Shown: piece by piece, positions 24,901 through 36,100 of the stretch
Layout: each line of letters begins with the position of its first letter
Numbering within the stretch: position 1 is the stretch's first letter
Assembly: GCF_014839805.1 (NCBI RefSeq)
Contig: NC_051132.1
Span: 6,324,001 to 6,388,000 of the forward strand
DNA: 64,000 bases
Origin: Manduca sexta
Lineage: Eukaryota; Arthropoda; Insecta; Lepidoptera; Sphingidae
Direction of reading: 5' to 3'
Position numbers and translations under genes: made by a program
The notes under the pieces: generated by a model
What the model saw: the letters and a program-made list of their open reading frames with translations, nothing else
What the model was told of the DNA's origin: nothing
Databases searched by the model: none

Positions 24901-27282
24901 TAAAGAGACCATTATGAATATACCCCTTTCTTAATCATATCTTCATTATTTATTTATAACATGTGTTTGCCCCCGACTTTTGCGTGCGCTGTGCCACATT
25001 CCGAGATAAGAATTTCCTTTACTTATGAGTGACTGAAATACTATTTAAACTCTTACTTACATAATAAATAATAATAACATTATTTGTATTTTGCAAGATT
25101 ACGCATTATTTTCCGACTTAAAATTTCTTATAATTAAATTCGGGACTATTATGACAAAATGTTTTGTAATAAAATATTAAATGCATAGTAAATATGTGCA
25201 TTGATTCAGACGTATTTTCGTCGTAAAAGATTATGACTGCTAGGTATGTTTTAACAAATAAATAATTATGTGTAAACATGCTATTTTTAGACTTGGACAC
25301 TGAGGTATTTATCGTAATCTACTCATAGACAATTGAGACCATAATATAAGCTTAAAACAGTTCTTTACTTCAAATAAGAAGATTTTTTACGGTCATATAC
25401 TTCCTTAGCCAGATAACGTGCAAGCGGGTGACCAGATGTGTATTCTCCATTGTTAATAAACACCCGCAACTACAGAAGAATCGTGTATGCGACACCGACG
25501 AATAAGGGAGCCGATGGATGTTGAACTTTCCGGAAATCTCACTCACTAAATTAATTAACGCTATACATTTATTATTTCAAGTTGGCTTTCGGCGAACAGT
25601 AGTTTCTGTCTGAGTTAATCCATTTATGCTGAAGACAATTATTATATTTACACTCTATATGCCACTTAATAAAAAGGATTTTGAAAAAAAAAACTCTAAA
25701 ATAGAAAAATGACTCAACTTATTTAGATTAAAGGATAGTTTAGTTAATCGATCTATTCATAAATCTAACAATAAATGTTGATTTATACAAAACCTAATCT
25801 ATAGCCATACATATTGTTATATTTATTGCTGTGAAATTAATAATTACATTATTTTTTTAAAATAAGAATTGCAGGTGCCCTAAAAGATAATAAAACATAA
25901 TTCAAAGCAGCCAAAAGGTTCACTATATCTTTTTTACGAGGGAAAACGAAATGATCGCTACTACCAGTCCGAGAGGATGGCTAGACAATAGACGGTTTAA
26001 AGAAAGTCTTCTGACTTAACCTTAAACCGCACAGGAGACTAAACATTCTAGCGACCGTTGGGTTGGATCGAGTCCCTTGATGTGGGTTGTATACTATATA
26101 CAAAATACTGATACAATCTAAGCCAGTAACTACCTACAAAATTCCATGATGGTCTTCTTTGCCGCCTCAGGAATGGAAACTTGAGGATAAACAAAGATTT
26201 ACAATTACAATCATAAACGTCCCGGCGTAATGTCGCCGTATGATCATATGATCCACAGTCATTTTTTTCTTTCATGATGTCACAATTATTACTCATGTGT
26301 TTATTCACTTTATTTCGAATGATTGCAATGTGCTTGGAAGGGGGGGGGGGGTAGTTCGCCACCCCTCCAAATGTATGATACAGGTTACTTATCCATTATA
26401 AGACAGGTTACAAAGCTTAGCTAAATACAAATTTACGAGCTAATTACAGATAGCCGTGGCTTCGATAGCAATGATGATATTAACAATTTAAATACGTATT
26501 CATAAGCAGAGACTTTACATATGTAGGAGAACAAATCTATACAAATCAATTAAGAACTTCAGCAAAACCCTCCGGCTCCAAGTAATTTGTAGCAAAAGTT
26601 ACAAATTCCGCCCCCGAATTTAGAAAGATGCTCTTAACGTCTAGGACAACGGGAAACCAACTGCTAGCGTTATCGTCCGTCTCGGGATTGCCTCATTAAA
26701 GTAGTTCCCCTGCTCGCCCCGCGACCCCCATAAAGCTCCAATTAGTCGCATTTTACGACAGGCAAAGTATGCCGTGATGGAATTTTCTAGATGCCCCCTA
26801 TCCACAGGATACCGCTGTCATAATCCTGAAAAACTAGGGGCGTTTTTTTGATAATACCTTGAAGGTGGATGGATCAGCGGTCCCCCTTATGTTCAGCGAG
26901 GATTTTAACAATGCCAGGGCTACAACCAAGAACTCAATATACAGGACGTACTAATGAGAAGAAGAGAATATTATAGCGAAAATAAATTGACAACTACAAC
27001 TGCTTGCTTCCCAAGTATATTATAAAAATATTTTCAAACACTAGCCAAAAATTAATGATTTAAAGTGTGTTCTTCGACGTATTTAAGTGCGTCAATACGG
27101 CTACGTCCCTATCGCTAGGGAATGTTATTCGATCTCTTTAATTTTTCCTAAAATTTATACAAAACGGCATAAAGCCGAGTCGATAAATAATGAGCCTCCT
27201 GGAAAACAAACGTGACTGTTTCGCACAAATAAATATTCTAGACAAATACTTAGTTGTCAATTAAACTATCTTTTTTTATTGC
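21990..27282. other. Intergenic DNA, no gene seen
   Basis: No gene was recognised. It includes a cluster of similar short texts around 'ttgcgtgcccccatg' (about 24090-24230, 24640-24680, 24965-25000) that are probably fragments of one repeat, a run of 12 G at 26340-26351, and a LINE-type fragment at about 26570-26830. The remainder is AT-rich. Confidence 0.5.
26570..26830. repeat. Retrotransposon-type repeat fragment
   Basis: The sequence has a run of C-rich words (ctgctcgccccgcgacccc, taaagctccaattagtcgc, attttacgacaggcaaagta) that I remember as a widespread 3' region of lepidopteran LINEs. No open frame is left and the ends are not defined. Confidence 0.5.
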
Positions 27283-27580
27283 TTTGAATGATAGGACGAG
27301 CTTACCGTTCACCTGATGGTAAGCGATGGTATTCGACGGCCCTTAAACAGTAGAAACACCATCCAACGCTTTGAATTATAAAGTTGTGTTTGATATTCCA
27401 CTGCGCTCGCCATACTGAGACATGAGATGTTAAGTCTTATTATGTCCAGCAGTTACATTGGCTACGATGTCCTTCAAACGGGAACACAACAGTGACTAAA
27501 CACTGCAGTTTGGCGGTAGAAATAGACATTGCGTTGGTACCTACCCAAGCGAACTCTTACATGTGAAAGACCTACCACCA
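27283..27580 (+). repeat. Dispersed lepidopteran repeat (family C)
   Basis: The order is ttgctttgaatgataggacg, ttcacctgatggtaagcg, acagtagaaacaccatccaa, ttccactgcgctcgccatac, cttcaaacgggaacacaaca, then agaaatagacattgcgttgg. Shorter relatives lie in the FAHD2 intron at about 33745-33870 (same orientation) and 34015-34125 (inverted). It is a non-coding interspersed element. Confidence 0.65.
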
Positions 27581-27986
27581 GTATAGTATCAAATCCGACA
27601 AAGGTTTCAAATTTAAAAAAGTATATAATAGTTAGCAATAAACATTTGCGTTTGTCAACGGAAAGATCCTTACGGTCGCTCTGTAGATTTGTGAACAAAT
27701 ACCATAGCCATCAACAAGACGGGTCATTCTACTTAACCAAAGGCGCAAAGGTCAAAAGGCCTGACTCACCTCGGCCAAGCTGTTATGGATTTCTTCGTCA
27801 ATCGGAAATAGTGCTATGAAGGGAAAACTAGTATAATACAGCTTCAGTAAGTAATTTAATAGGTATGCATTTTAATTTAAACTTGAGTTTTAACGGTGTT
27901 AAAAACACCATAGCTGTACACGTAATTGTCTCGGATTTCATATTCAGCCTGTGTAGGTATATTCGGATTAAACCGGCCAAGCCAAG

Positions 27987-28022
27987 CCTCGCCATTCGAC
28001 AAAGTTTTGTCGAATGGCGAGG
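27987..28022. repeat. Perfect 17-bp hairpin within a short element
   Basis: CCTCGCCATTCGACAAA (27987-28003) is followed after two bases by its exact reverse complement (28006-28022). The flanking text aaaccggccaag ... gggataatc ... cgtcagt resembles the block at about 62530-62610 (aaccaggccgac ... gagtaatcatctcccgtcag). Both are probably copies of one MITE-like element with a central palindrome. Confidence 0.7.
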
Positions 28023-29353
28023 GATAATCAACGTTCGTCAGTCTACACTCCGTCTGGACTTTACTCATTTACCATCAGGTGTAGTGAGGTCACTTTGCTA
28101 TGTCAGAATTAAAAAAAAAATGATAATGGCCAAATGTGCATTAAAGTGACATTTAGGATTTATTTTTTCAACTAAGGCCCCAACAAACCAGTCCAGTAAA
28201 ACCTTTTATTTATTACCAATCTTATACATCTAAATCCTATTGACTGCACGAACAATGTATAGGCCATGATATTTCATATATGTTCCGATTTTAGTAAAAA
28301 TGTGCTCTCTAGTCAGTCGCACCGCTTCCTTTATAGCATATACAAAATTTACTATAATATATCGTGGCATTACAAAGCATACACATATTACTTAAACCTC
28401 ACCATTGAAATTCACAAAAATTAAACACAACCGGGTAATTCCTAACTTATGACTCGCATGCAATTAATAGTTAATTATTGATATTAGCACCCATATAATC
28501 GTTGTTTGAACACCGCATACCTGTCAGTACAGCGCTTTGCAACGTGGCGATGGTGGAACAATACATATCTCATGGTCAGAACTCGGACGCAGTCGAGAAG
28601 TATCTTACAGTTCTGTGGTACTTTGGGTATAAGTATAAAGTTGTTAATATTTTTCAATCAAAAACAATTATTTACCAATAATTCTTTCTGCAGGAAGAAG
28701 TCGAGAATAATTTCGTTGTGATCTATTTGGTCATCACAGGTGACCTAAGCAGTGGGCATACATTGGATACTACCCGAGTACCTAATACAGGTCTTATGTA
28801 ATTAAGTCTATAAAAGTATTAACATAAATAATAATATTATAATGCCTTCATTACAAAAAGAAATATTGCATGCTTCTTCAAACATTTTAGTAATAATTAG
28901 AATTAGCTCCAAGATAAGTTTAATAGTTTCTTTTAACAGCATGCTTTTTGATTGATAAATCTCAATAGGACATTGTTTTAAAAACAGTTAACGCTAACGT
29001 AGTAAGTACTATATAAAACTGTTTCACGCGGATGGGTGTGCGCGCGCGGCGTGTGGAATTGTTTTCGAAGGCGGCCTGCAAATCCTTTCCGGCCTATATT
29101 TCCAAATAACCAAAGAGTTGCCATTGTCGATCCTGATTTAAAGGAGTTGCAGTGGCGGGTGTGAGAACGGGATAGTTTCTCAAATCCTTTTTGTGTTTTT
29201 TTTATAAAAAAAGGCGACTATACTTTATTCAAAAAGGACCATCCATTTGCAATGCAATTTCACATCCGCGTAGAACAGAAAACGCCCTACGATGGTGAAT
29301 TTAGATAACGAGAAATGAGGGGGGAACGTGTTTAAATAGGAATTGCCGTAAGG

Positions 29354-29373
29354 CACACACACACACACACACA
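29354..29373 (+). repeat. (CA)10 microsatellite
   Basis: Ten uninterrupted CA dinucleotides. Confidence 0.9.
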
Positions 29374-30188
29374 TCCCACTTAAATCCCCGAAGGGCAGAG
29401 TGCACAACCAAAGCACCCCTAATTTTCGCCAGTAATTTATATCTTAATCTGATAGGACCGAGTTTATAACCATATCGGACACGAATTCCAAACTCGAGGC
29501 CAATACTGTACTATGAACGTTTTCAAATCCGAGCAGGCCAAGTCGTCTTACGGTCGTTTTCAATTATCGATTCTGATTCCAATCTTCAATCCGATCCTGA
29601 AAATAAATCATACAAAATACTGACTTAGTAATCGTATAAAATCGATTACTCTGTTTTCGCGTTGAATCGAAAAAAGCTATAGCATTATTTATTGAAATCA
29701 ACGGTTAGCAAGGAGAAGCAATTCTTACCATAACTGACGAGGTGATCATTTTGATAAAAAATCCACTACAAATGGAGGTAATATTGCACTTATAATAAAC
29801 AGTGCACACTAATAAATTTGGCTGTAATTATTATTAGACTTTAATAATTAATAATTGCAGGTAACTTTCAAAACTAAATTGGATATAATAAAAGACAAGT
29901 AAAACATTAATTCGGAACATTTGTGTTTTTCATTTCAATTAGTAGTTTTAATTCCGTACATTATACTCATTTTAGAGACCGTAGTATCGACACCGCGAGT
30001 ACGGTATAAAGTATAAGGGACTCACAGTATTGCTGCTCAAAAATTTCCTACCTAATGATACCATCAAATATCGAACTATCGAAACACTGATGAAGTTTTA
30101 TATAAAATACGAATAATCACGCGTGGAATACAACATTTCACAGTTCCATATTCCAATTATAATATTGCAGTACGTTTAAAAAAAGAAT

Positions 30189-30520
30189 AGTCAGCTGCCT
30201 TGGTAGCGGAATTCTAATAAATACACAGTACGAGTAGGTACGACTACTGTGCTGAGGTCCTGAGCTCGAATTACGGATTAGACCAAAATAATTGTGATTC
30301 TTTTTTTTTCATCTTAAAAACATTACTCAGACATAGCTCGGAGTTAGGAAGTTGACAGTGCGATACCCTCATGCCTCGGAAAGCACATTAAGCCGTTACT
30401 CCTGCGCCTGATCCCTCTGCGGTCATGTCAGATTGCCGTCTCACTGGACTATGAGAGTGAAGGCACAGAGAGTGTACCTGCGTATTGCGCACACACTTGT
30501 GATTTACCGACCGACAGATT
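30189..30520 (+). mobile_element. Composite SINE: family-A head with a different tail
   Basis: A tRNA-type head (agtcagctgccttggtagcg, gtgctgaggtcctgag) is followed not by the usual body but by a tail with catgcctcggaaagcaca, ttaagccgttactcctgcgc, gattgccgtctcactgg and ttgcgcacacacttg. This tail is itself a repeated sequence in moth genomes, so the element seems to be a head/tail chimera or two insertions joined. Confidence 0.55.
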
Positions 30521-30602
30521 GACCGACGTAGCCGAAAATTCAGCTAGGATTCATGTTTTTCAGTCACATGTCTTTGATATCACAACATAGCTCAGGCTTT
30601 TT

Positions 30603-30825
30603 ATCCCCGAAGGCGCAACTAATTCATCCACTTTCCACCGTGTGTATTAGTCCCATAATGTGAAAAAGGACGAGCCTATCGCCAAATCGAGCACAAATTC
30701 CAAACTCCGGACTACTAAGTAGCAAACCCAATATCACTTTGCCCAACATGGGAATCGACCCCGAAACTACAGCACTGCAGTCGTTCTGTAGTACAAAACC
30801 GCCATCGAAGCAGTCTGTAATATTA
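30603..30825 (-). mobile_element. tRNA-headed SINE (family A), inverted
   Basis: Read on the minus strand it has the head with cgatggcggttttgtactac, B-box region, caatatcactttgccc inverted, the body block and the final cggggataaaaag. It faces the copy at 30189 about 80 bases away. Confidence 0.75.
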
Positions 30826-31414
30826 CAATAAGTAAAAACAAAATTAGATAATGGGATACTGAGAAATTAGTTTTCCTTTTGACTCGCCGAGCTTCACTGC
30901 TCGGTGTCATAAAATGCGTGCCACTGCTGCTCCTGGCTTTCAGGATTTGTAGTGGTCAATTTGAAGGCGGGAAAGTCTCTCTGATGTACTAGCGTTCTAG
31001 GACTTTATCTTCTTTTTAGGGCAAATCAACATCTGGTCAGGGCGGCTAGTTTCATGATAAATATTTTACATACAAAACAGTTTTATTTTAACCTGTGATC
31101 CAGTTTAACATTTTGACCGAAATAAACTGTATTACAAGTCGCCCACTGCAAGCAGCTTGTAGAATCAGGCGATACGAGTAAAAACAGTGGGTTTACACTA
31201 TCGGCAATATTACAATAGTTCTGTGGCGAATTGTCGCCACAGACAAATAGCGATAATATTTTTGTCAATTGGCAACCCAGAGACGCCAAAATATCCCGCC
31301 AAAATATCCTGCGATTAACACAGACTCGAGAACAACGGCGATAACCATTTAAATATTTTAATTCTCTTTGATTTAGCTGTAAAAGGCTGGTAGGCAATGT
31401 TATCCTTACATACT

Positions 31415-31610
31415 TATTAAAAGGCCCCCGCCGCGTCTGTCTGCCAACGTAATAAACTTAGAAATTCTTTAACAGATTTCCGTGAAATTTAAAATGGAGA
31501 CAGTTTGATATCCTGGGACATAGACTACGTTTTATCCCGGAGAAATATACGAGACTTGTCTCCAGGGAAACTCATGTGGACGAAGCCGCGAGCAAATGCT
31601 AGTATAAGTA
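31415..31610 (+). mobile_element. Helitron-like element fragment (3' part)
   Basis: This region (gtctgtctgccaacgta, atggagacagtttgatatcc, gggaaactcatgtggacgaa, gccgcgagcaaatgctag|t) has the same order as the 3' parts of the elements ending at 38022 and 43376. It ends in CTAG followed by T, as Helitrons do. Confidence 0.6.
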
Positions 31611-33194
31611 TTTCAGTGATGTTAATTTAAGTGGGGTCACATTGCTGTGCAGGAATAACAAAAATATATATTCCAGTCTTGTGCGTCATCACATCTAATA
31701 TCATTGCACAAAGCCTTGCTGCAAAAAATAGGTTGAGGTACTCTCGTAAATAACTGCGCCACGCTGCATTTCAGGTCTATGAGTGACTAGTTTTAAAGTA
31801 GATAAATTGTATAGTTTTGTTTAAGTTACTGAAGGTTAGTACCCGTAGTACCTCACACATACGAGCCAGTACTACGCCTGCTCACCATACAATTACTGTT
31901 ACGTGTGAAATAACTTCCTCCCAATTGAGGCCACCACAAATAACACATGAAAATTTGCCAATTGCTACCAATCCCATGTAACATCTTTGCCGAGCATCAT
32001 GCACAAATTGCTAATCCCTGGCATCCTGGCATCAGTGCACACCCATATCACACCCAACGGCAAGTAATTGCATAACAAATAGAAAATTGCATACACTCAA
32101 ACCTCAACAGTCGTCAAATGAACCTCAACGACAAAATTGCTCGAAATAATATTCATAACAACGAATATCCGTTGAATAGATGAACTTAGATTCTGCGGGC
32201 GTTAAAATATAAATTGCCACTTAGTTAAGAGCTATGGATTACCGTTTATTGGACGCACAAAGAGCTCCGCAGTAACTGGACACTTCGGCCCGTATACACC
32301 ACTTAACTCAATAAAACTCCCCTTGGCTGGCATTAAATTTAATAGTCTATGAAAAGGAACGGCGCGCGCGCAAATGGTCCTTCCTGTGAGCGAACGGAAG
32401 ACGCCGATTGGCTCAATTGTGAGACCCATTCGCCAATCAGCGTTCGCTTGTGCTGCCAGCTCGGACTAATTTAAAATTTCACGTTCATACATCTTCGTGT
32501 GACATACATTTTGAAGTTCATTACATTCTTTTGAATACGTTATTGGAAGCCACGGTCTTTGGCAAACGCTTACTTGGTGCATATAAGTATGTTTATAAAT
32601 TGGAATGTACTTATTCCGTTTGCATAAAGTTCAAGTGTTTCGAGTCTTTTTAAATTTGAAACCTTATAATTTTGTAAAAACGAAATAATTTAAGATAATC
32701 GTTTTCATAACTATTAGATATAATAAGGTCACAAATTGGGTTCAATTTAACTGACAAAAATAGTTTTAAAATTAGAATCATATATTTTATAAACAATGGT
32801 ATATTCAGAATATTTGTATATTACATAACATTATGTATACAATTTAACGCTTATTTATATAAGTACTACTTGTGGTTTTATTGTTAAAAAATAGAATACA
32901 AAAAATCGAGTACTGTTAATATTTCCTATAGGGAATAATAAATTTATATGTATATACAGTAACTATAGACTTGTAAATTATTTTAAAAATTCTCAAAAAT
33001 TTTCATGTCAATTATTGGGCAGTAAAAATTTTACTGATGCCAGCATATTATTCAATTATTAATATATTACTACATGCGAATAAATCTTTAATTAAAATGT
33101 ATTTTTTTTCACAGGTTTCAAATTTCAATGCGCAAAAATCCGTCGAAAATCCTAATAATATATACATTTATACAAATATTAACAACTCGGATCA

Positions 33195-36100
33195 CTAGAA
33201 TTTCTCAATTTTGATGTCGAACGCGCCAATGTTCTGGATTTCGCTGCGGATGACGTCACCGGGCTGCAAGTACTCCGGCGGGTCGCGATACATGCCCACG
33301 CCGCCGGGTGTGCCTGTCAGAATGATGTCCCCGGGCAACAGGGTCATTACACTGCAACAAGGATGTTTCAAATTAAAAAATGTAACATATTATCTAATAT
33401 TTTTCCACGTAGTAAGTATGTCATGATATTTAGAATGGATTTTATATACTTCATTTGTATATTGTGTTAAAAATATTAGGCACCGGACTGCGAAAATCGA
33501 CCTTCAGACACTTTCCTAAAGAAATTCATAAAAAAAAATATGCTCCTTTTTACAAGATTCAACTGAAAATGGATTCTTTTTCCGATGAATTGTGTTGAGA
33601 TACAGCTACATGTTTTAATAAAAAAAATGCCGACTATTATATAAATATCTACTTATAAATAGTCGGCTATTAATTAATATTTATAAATATCTACTTGATC
33701 CTACTCAAAGTTGACACTTGTTCAATAATACAACCCTTAATGGCAACTAATTAAAATTTCTAGTGCCCTTCAAATCGAAACACAATAGGGCTGATACTGT
33801 TGCTTAGCAGAAATAGCCATTGCGTTGCTACCTATCTAGTTGTATTCTAGCCGACTAAAGGCTTACCACCTAATTAGTAGAAAGATTTCTACAAAATATC
33901 GTTTTGTAGCCATATATGTAGCTAAGGGGTGGCGTGATTAGACAAGCTGATCAAACATTAGGAAAATATGGCATTGTAGCCAGTCTCAGGACGGAAAGTG
34001 CGATGGATTACCAAACCATACTTGTAATTCAAGGTGTTGGATGGTGTTTCTACTGTTAATGGGCGGTCGTATTGCTTACAATCAGGCGAACGGCAAGCTC
34101 GGCTTGTCATTCAAAGCAATATAATAATAATAAATAATATCAGCCCGGTATTATATACCGTCCCACTGTTGGCAACGGGCCTTCTCTACTACTGAGAGGG
34201 ATTAGGCCTTAGTCCACCACGCTGGCCTAGTGCGGATTGGTTTACTTCACAGACTCACTATGCAGTTTCCTCACGATGTTTTCCTTCACCGTTAAAGCAA
34301 GCGATAATTCACAAAGAATACACACATCATTTAAGAAAAATCAGACGTGTGTGCCCTTGGGTTATGATCCTACGGTTATTTGTCTCGGCAATCGTTTCCA
34401 AAGCCAACTAGGCCCTTGCCGCTTATAAAGCAATAAAAAAAAATAAACTCACGAGGTCAATCTCTCGATGACATCAGGTATCTTGTGTATGAGCTGGTTG
34501 GTGTTGCTGGACTGCTTGAGAACGCCGTTGACGCTGCACTTGATGTCGAGCGACTGCGGGTCGCCGATCTCGTCACTCGTCGTGATGCACGGCCCGAGGG
34601 GGCAGAACGTATCCATCGACTGTTATAAAACATTATTCATATTGAATGTTGTCTCACTGGGATTAACTGCCTTGATGGCTAAGTATTCGTTACAAATAAG
34701 GTGCTGAGGTCTCGGGTTCGATCCCCAGGTCAGGCAAGTTGATATTGGGTTTTCTATTCAGTATCAGCCGGAGTACGGAATTTGTACCCAATATGGCGAT
34801 AGGCTCGCCCATTATTAGATGATGGGACGGTATACACACGGTGGAAAAGTGGGTGGAGTAGTTGCGCCTCTGCCTACCCTTGCGGGGGATAAATGGCGTG
34901 AGTGTTTGTATACTGTATATCGCTGGTATTATATATTGTGTATTTTTCATCTCATAATTTTATTCAGATACAAGTAATTTTTGTAATTTATTAAGATGTC
35001 AGCGGCCACAAAATAATATGTCAAGGACTTCGGGAACTACACCTCCAGTCAAAATAAATCTTTCGCATCTGATCATCAAGGATATATTTCGCATAAAACG
35101 CCTACTAGAAACCGTCGATGACATCTTTTAACTGGATTAAAACTTGAGAGCACATTTGGGATACCTAACGAATGTCTATATCTAGGTTCTATATATTATC
35201 CTCGAAATGTACAGTGAGCTCCAAAAACAAATCAATAAACAAGAAATGTCTATCGAATAGTCGCCTAATAAACGACATTACCACCTATAAAATTTATTAA
35301 AGTAACAAACTTCGTGATGAAGCGAAGTCGCTTGTTCGACGGTGGGTTTGGTGCTCTGATCATTGTAAATTTTAGTATAAATGATATATGTACATTCATA
35401 CGAATGTTTTTTATCTTACCTGTATTTCACATTTAATTGCTATTTATTACGAGACGGTATCTGTATTGGGTTCAGCTGAAAATCAGCACTGCAGTTCACG
35501 CTGTAGCATTAAGCTGAGTTGGATCCATTTTGGTTTCTTTTTCTTAATTTTTTTTTTATTTTCTCTTGTATTATTGTAGTTTTAATTTCGTTCTTATTTC
35601 ATTATTTATTTTGTTTTTTATATTATGTTACTAAAATATATTTTTCTTTCTTCTTTCTTTTTTTCATTATATATTTTTTTGTTAATCACAAGAATGTGTT
35701 ATCTATATCCTATATTAAACAATTTTTCCTTAGAACCGCCATGATCTGCGCTAAACTAGTCTCACAGCGCTATTTAGCTCAATGCTCCACTCAACTCAAT
35801 TTATATTACAGAGATGACGTGACGTAACATAAATTTTATCGCTCGCTCATTGTCTACGAGTACAAACGCTAGCGTCTAGACACCTGAATTATATTTAAGT
35901 AGAGGTCTATCATTACTTTTTATTCCGTACGCCGGCATCCAAGGAAGTGGGTTAACTAACCCACTTCCTTGGATGCCGGCAAGCAACTGCTGTTAAATGA
36001 TCCAACCAATCACATAATAATACAATAGATTACCACTATGTTTGATTTTGTTCATTATTTTATACATAACGCATAATATAACACAGAAAAGAAAGTCAAT

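Larger units (their letters stand above)
27580..33194. other. Intergenic DNA downstream of FAHD2; repeats only
   Basis: No gene was recognised. It contains a hairpin element (27920-28090), a (CA)10 microsatellite (29354-29373), two SINE copies facing each other (30189-30825), a Helitron-like fragment (31415-31610) and a small inverted repeat with two CCAAT-type motifs (32389-32448). Confidence 0.5.

Noticed and set aside
35388..35827. Two overlapping hydrophobic frames rich in Phe and Leu
   Set aside because: T-rich low-complexity DNA in the FAHD2 intron; the hydrophobic look comes from TTT/CTT/TAT codons.
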